From: Geotalea toluenoxydans JCM 15764
GTDB taxonomy: Bacteria > Desulfobacterota > Desulfuromonadia > Geobacterales > Geobacteraceae
Assembly (NCBI RefSeq): GCF_001311985.1
Contig: NZ_BBCJ01000025.1
Coordinates: 1-64,000, forward strand
Direction of reading: 5' to 3'
DNA length: 64,000 nt
Shown: piece after piece, positions 62,221-64,000 of the stretch
How the letters are laid out: every line of letters begins with the position of its first letter
Numbering within the stretch: the stretch's first letter is position 1
Position numbers and translations under genes: made by a program
Notes under the pieces: generated by a model
Databases searched by the model: none
Seen by the model: only the letters and a program-made list of their open reading frames with translations
Told to the model about the DNA's origin: nothing

Positions 62221-63261
62221 ATGCCGGGATTCATGAATAAAGCCATCAGGATTGTAGCAATTACCATTGCCCTGTCGTCAGTTGCGAGCTTGCTGGGGGC
62301 ATGCAAGAAAGAAACTAAAGGGGCAACCGTCGGCGATGGGCTGTTCCCGATCAAAGCCATCACCAGGAAAGACTGTTCACTTGCACCCTGGCTGGTGACC
62401 GAAAAGCTCGGTTACTTTGCACAGGAGGGAATCAGGATTGTCTACACCGGTGAAACACAGCCCGCTCTGGTCCTCCCTTCTGTCTTGAAGGGGGATAACG
62501 ACGTGGCCGGCGACCACCCCAATGCACTGGCAGTGGCCAAAGCCGGAGGGGCGAAGATCACCGGTGTTATGCGCAACGGCATAGACCCTGCTCCAGACCT
62601 TAATCCGGAACTGCGCCACATGTTCTGGTACGTAAATCCTGAGAAATATCCCGATGTCAAATCCTTTGCGGATTTGAAGAAGTTGCCGGGCAAACTCAAG
62701 TTCTCCACCATCACCAACAATATCTGTTCGGACTTCCTGGCCAACAGGATCGCCGATAAATACGGTATTCCGAGGGATAAATTCGAATGGGTGACGATGC
62801 CTGACGTTCAGGCGATCCAGGCACTGAAGCAGGGGTTGGTGGACGTGGCCGGTGTACATCCACCCTTCTACAAGCCAATGGCAATTTCAGGGGCGCGCAA
62901 AATTTCGGATTCACTGGAAACAGGCCTGGGTCCCGCCGCAGGCGCTAGTTTTACCTACTTTCGGGATGATTTCATAGAGAAACACCCGGATGTGGTCCGC
63001 GGTTTCATACGGGCCATGGGCCGGGGAGGGGCATGGATCAACGACCATCCCGAAATGGCCGCCAAATGGACTTCGGAGGCGATTGGGGTGCCAGTGACCG
63101 GCAACCATTATTACTCACCCAGAAATGACATCCTGGAGAGCGAGATTGAGCCATGGATTCAAGACCTGGAGGAGCATAAGGTGATCCCTCGCGGCAAGGT
63201 CAAGCCCTCTGACCTGGTGTCTCACCAGTTCGAGACACATGAAGTTTACTCGTGGAAATAA
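62221..63261 (+). CDS. NitT/TauT/SsuA-type ABC binding lipoprotein
   Basis: 346 residues, intact, with lipobox LLGAC near residue 27. The family pattern is clear: WLVTEKLGYFAQEGIRIVY, VLKGDNDVAGDHPNALAVA, FADLKKLPGKLKFS and IADKYGIPRDKFEWV. Relatives bind taurine, alkanesulfonates or nitrate. AAGGAGGG precedes the ATG. No permease or ATPase gene follows in the window. The context suggests an organosulfur ligand, which is inferred. Confidence 0.82.
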   Translation: MPGFMNKAIRIVAITIALSSVASLLGACKKETKGATVGDGLFPIKAITRKDCSLAPWLVTEKLGYFAQEGIRIVYTGETQPALVLPSVLKGDNDVAGDHPNALAVAKAGGAKITGVMRNGIDPAPDLNPELRHMFWYVNPEKYPDVKSFADLKKLPGKLKFSTITNNICSDFLANRIADKYGIPRDKFEWVTMPDVQAIQALKQGLVDVAGVHPPFYKPMAISGARKISDSLETGLGPAAGASFTYFRDDFIEKHPDVVRGFIRAMGRGGAWINDHPEMAAKWTSEAIGVPVTGNHYYSPRNDILESEIEPWIQDLEEHKVIPRGKVKPSDLVSHQFETHEVYSWK

Positions 63262-63302
63262 CAGGCTGATAAATCATTTCATTACTGAAAGGAGACTATT
63301 CA

Positions 63303-63617
63303 ATGGCATTGGAAGAAAAAGTTCGTGAGCTCATCGCAGTAGGCGCGTCTATTGCCGCCAACAACCCTCCGGAGGTGAAATATCATATCAGTCGTGCCCG
63401 TGAGTTTGGGGCCGACGATGGGGCACTCAACGATGCAGTCGATATCGGGAAGCAGGTGCGCCGCGGTGCCGCATCAAAGACAGACGCCTTTGCCTTGAGC
63501 CTGGCAACGACCCCGGTACAACGGGAGAGGGGCGGCTGCCGCAAAGGTGGTGGCGGACGCGGAAATGGCCAGGGAGACGGCTGCGGATGCAATGGGCAGA
63601 AATCGGAACAGGAGTAG
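63303..63617 (+). CDS. AhpD/carboxymuconolactone-decarboxylase-like protein without CxxC
   Basis: 104 residues. KVRELIAVGASIAANNPPEV and KYHISRAREFGADDGALNDA follow the AhpD-like fold, but the position that normally holds CxxC reads NPPEV. A Gly/Cys-rich tail (GGCRKGGGG, GDGCGCNGQ) follows from about residue 77 and could bind metal. AAGGAGAC precedes the ATG. Role unknown. Confidence 0.7.
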   Translation: MALEEKVRELIAVGASIAANNPPEVKYHISRAREFGADDGALNDAVDIGKQVRRGAASKTDAFALSLATTPVQRERGGCRKGGGGRGNGQGDGCGCNGQKSEQE

Positions 63618-63689
63618 CTGCCGGTTCAGCTAAAGGCGCATCAATGGTACGTGGGGCGAGTACCCTGTAACACTTATTCTTTCGCTGCT

Positions 63690-63768
63690 AACCCCTCTAA
63701 GTCTCCCCTTATTCAAAGGGGAGACTTCAAGGCTTCCCCCTTAGGTAAGGGGGGACTGAGGGGGGGGA
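63690..63768. repeat. C-run/G-run intergenic repeat
   Basis: TCTCCCCTT...AAGGGGAGA and TTCCCCCTTAGG...AAGGGGGG hairpins follow each other, of the same type as at 9065. The region 63618-63799 has no gene. Confidence 0.6.
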
Positions 63769-63799
63769 GATGTAGATGTTACAAGGCACTAGTCCATTC

Positions 63800-64000
63800 T
63801 CAGCTTTTCGAATCTCCCTCCGGCGTTATCATGACTCGTCCATAGGTCCACGACCAGTACCTTTCAGCATAGTCAGGGAGGTGATAGCGATATTCCAGCC
63901 TGATGTTTCTGGCGTTCATGGCCAGAGTGCCGGGAAGCGTCAGGTTGAATTGTTGCGACTGGTCAAGGGCGAGGCTGGCGGGACCGATGGAAACTGCCTC
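63800..64000 (-). CDS. 3' end of an unidentified protein (continues beyond the window)
   Basis: An open minus-strand frame of 66 codons ends at TGA (63802-63800). Visible stretches are SLALDQSQQFNLTLPGTLA, ARNIRLEYRYHLPDY and YWSWTYGRVMITPEG. The alternating polar/hydrophobic pattern suggests beta structure. I do not recognise the family, and most of the gene lies outside. Confidence 0.55.
   Translation of the reverse strand, partial: EAVSIGPASLALDQSQQFNLTLPGTLAMNARNIRLEYRYHLPDYAERYWSWTYGRVMITPEGDSKS

Overview
The window looks like chromosomal DNA of a toluene-degrading, strictly anaerobic Geobacter/Geotalea-type deltaproteobacterium. It has about 55-60% GC in genes, AT-rich promoter gaps, benzylsuccinate synthase (bss) and beta-oxidation (bbs) genes of the Geobacteraceae kind, an Etf plus an FeS Etf:menaquinone oxidoreductase, and a core block proS-pyrF-rlmB-tRNA(fMet). 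The closest idea I have is a Geotalea daltonii-like organism with two bss copies; this is inference, not a database match.

Layout. (1) 1-3440: core genes proS, pyrF and rlmB, an initiator tRNA and its terminator. (2) 3441-16790, plus strand: the bbs operon in the order bbsE, F, G, H, etfB, etfA, FeS oxidoreductase, bbsA, B, C, D, then a small ORF and a lone cNMP-binding-domain protein. It is preceded by a sigma-54 promoter. (3) 16868-25232, minus strand: bss copy 1, bssD-C-A-B-E, a VWA protein, an aromatic-compound outer-membrane protein, and a broken flavoprotein. (4) 25721-27458: a divergent sigma-54 activator with a V4R sensor domain. (5) 27732-39979, minus strand: bss copy 2 (bssD-C-A-B), a geranylgeranyl-reductase-like flavoprotein, then a DUF1302/DUF1329/YCF48/RND envelope module. 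(6) 40595-42333: a second, paralogous sigma-54 activator. (7) 42381-42460: a terminator and the 3' half of a tRNA gene, a possible island boundary. (8) 42526-63617, plus strand: a nitrogenase-like sulfur cluster, followed by the 3' end of a minus-strand gene at the window edge.

How the genes work together. Toluene is added to fumarate by BssABC, activated by BssD and maintained by BssE with the VWA protein. Benzylsuccinate is activated by BbsEF and oxidised by BbsG, BbsH, BbsCD and BbsAB to benzoyl-CoA and succinyl-CoA, with electrons leaving through Etf to the quinone pool. Three sigma-54 promoters (bbs, bss1, bss2) carry the same 11-bp palindrome, AAACANTGTTT, touching the -24 box. This ties the whole pathway into one regulon.

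The most interesting system is region 8. An Rrf2 regulator and its inverted-repeat operators control an orphan sulfate-binding protein and a set of genes: two DUF2292 (YezD-like) proteins, a degenerate NifH homologue without either 4Fe-4S cysteine, a short NifB, a normal NifH, CysK, and two different NifDK-like pairs. The second D subunit ends in a histidine-rich tail. There is no NifEN, and NifD His195 is not kept. This fits a methylthio-alkane-reductase-type C-S-cleaving enzyme for sulfur scavenging better than N2 fixation. Between the two DK pairs lies a second RND/DUF1302/YCF48/DUF1329 module, the same kind of module that accompanies toluene copy 2, which hints at a hydrophobic organosulfur substrate.

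Caveat: about 40 reading-frame breaks, mostly consistent with loss of one base, run through otherwise well-conserved genes. I treat most as sequence errors and give joined coordinates, but one break recurs at the same codon in both sigma-54 activators.
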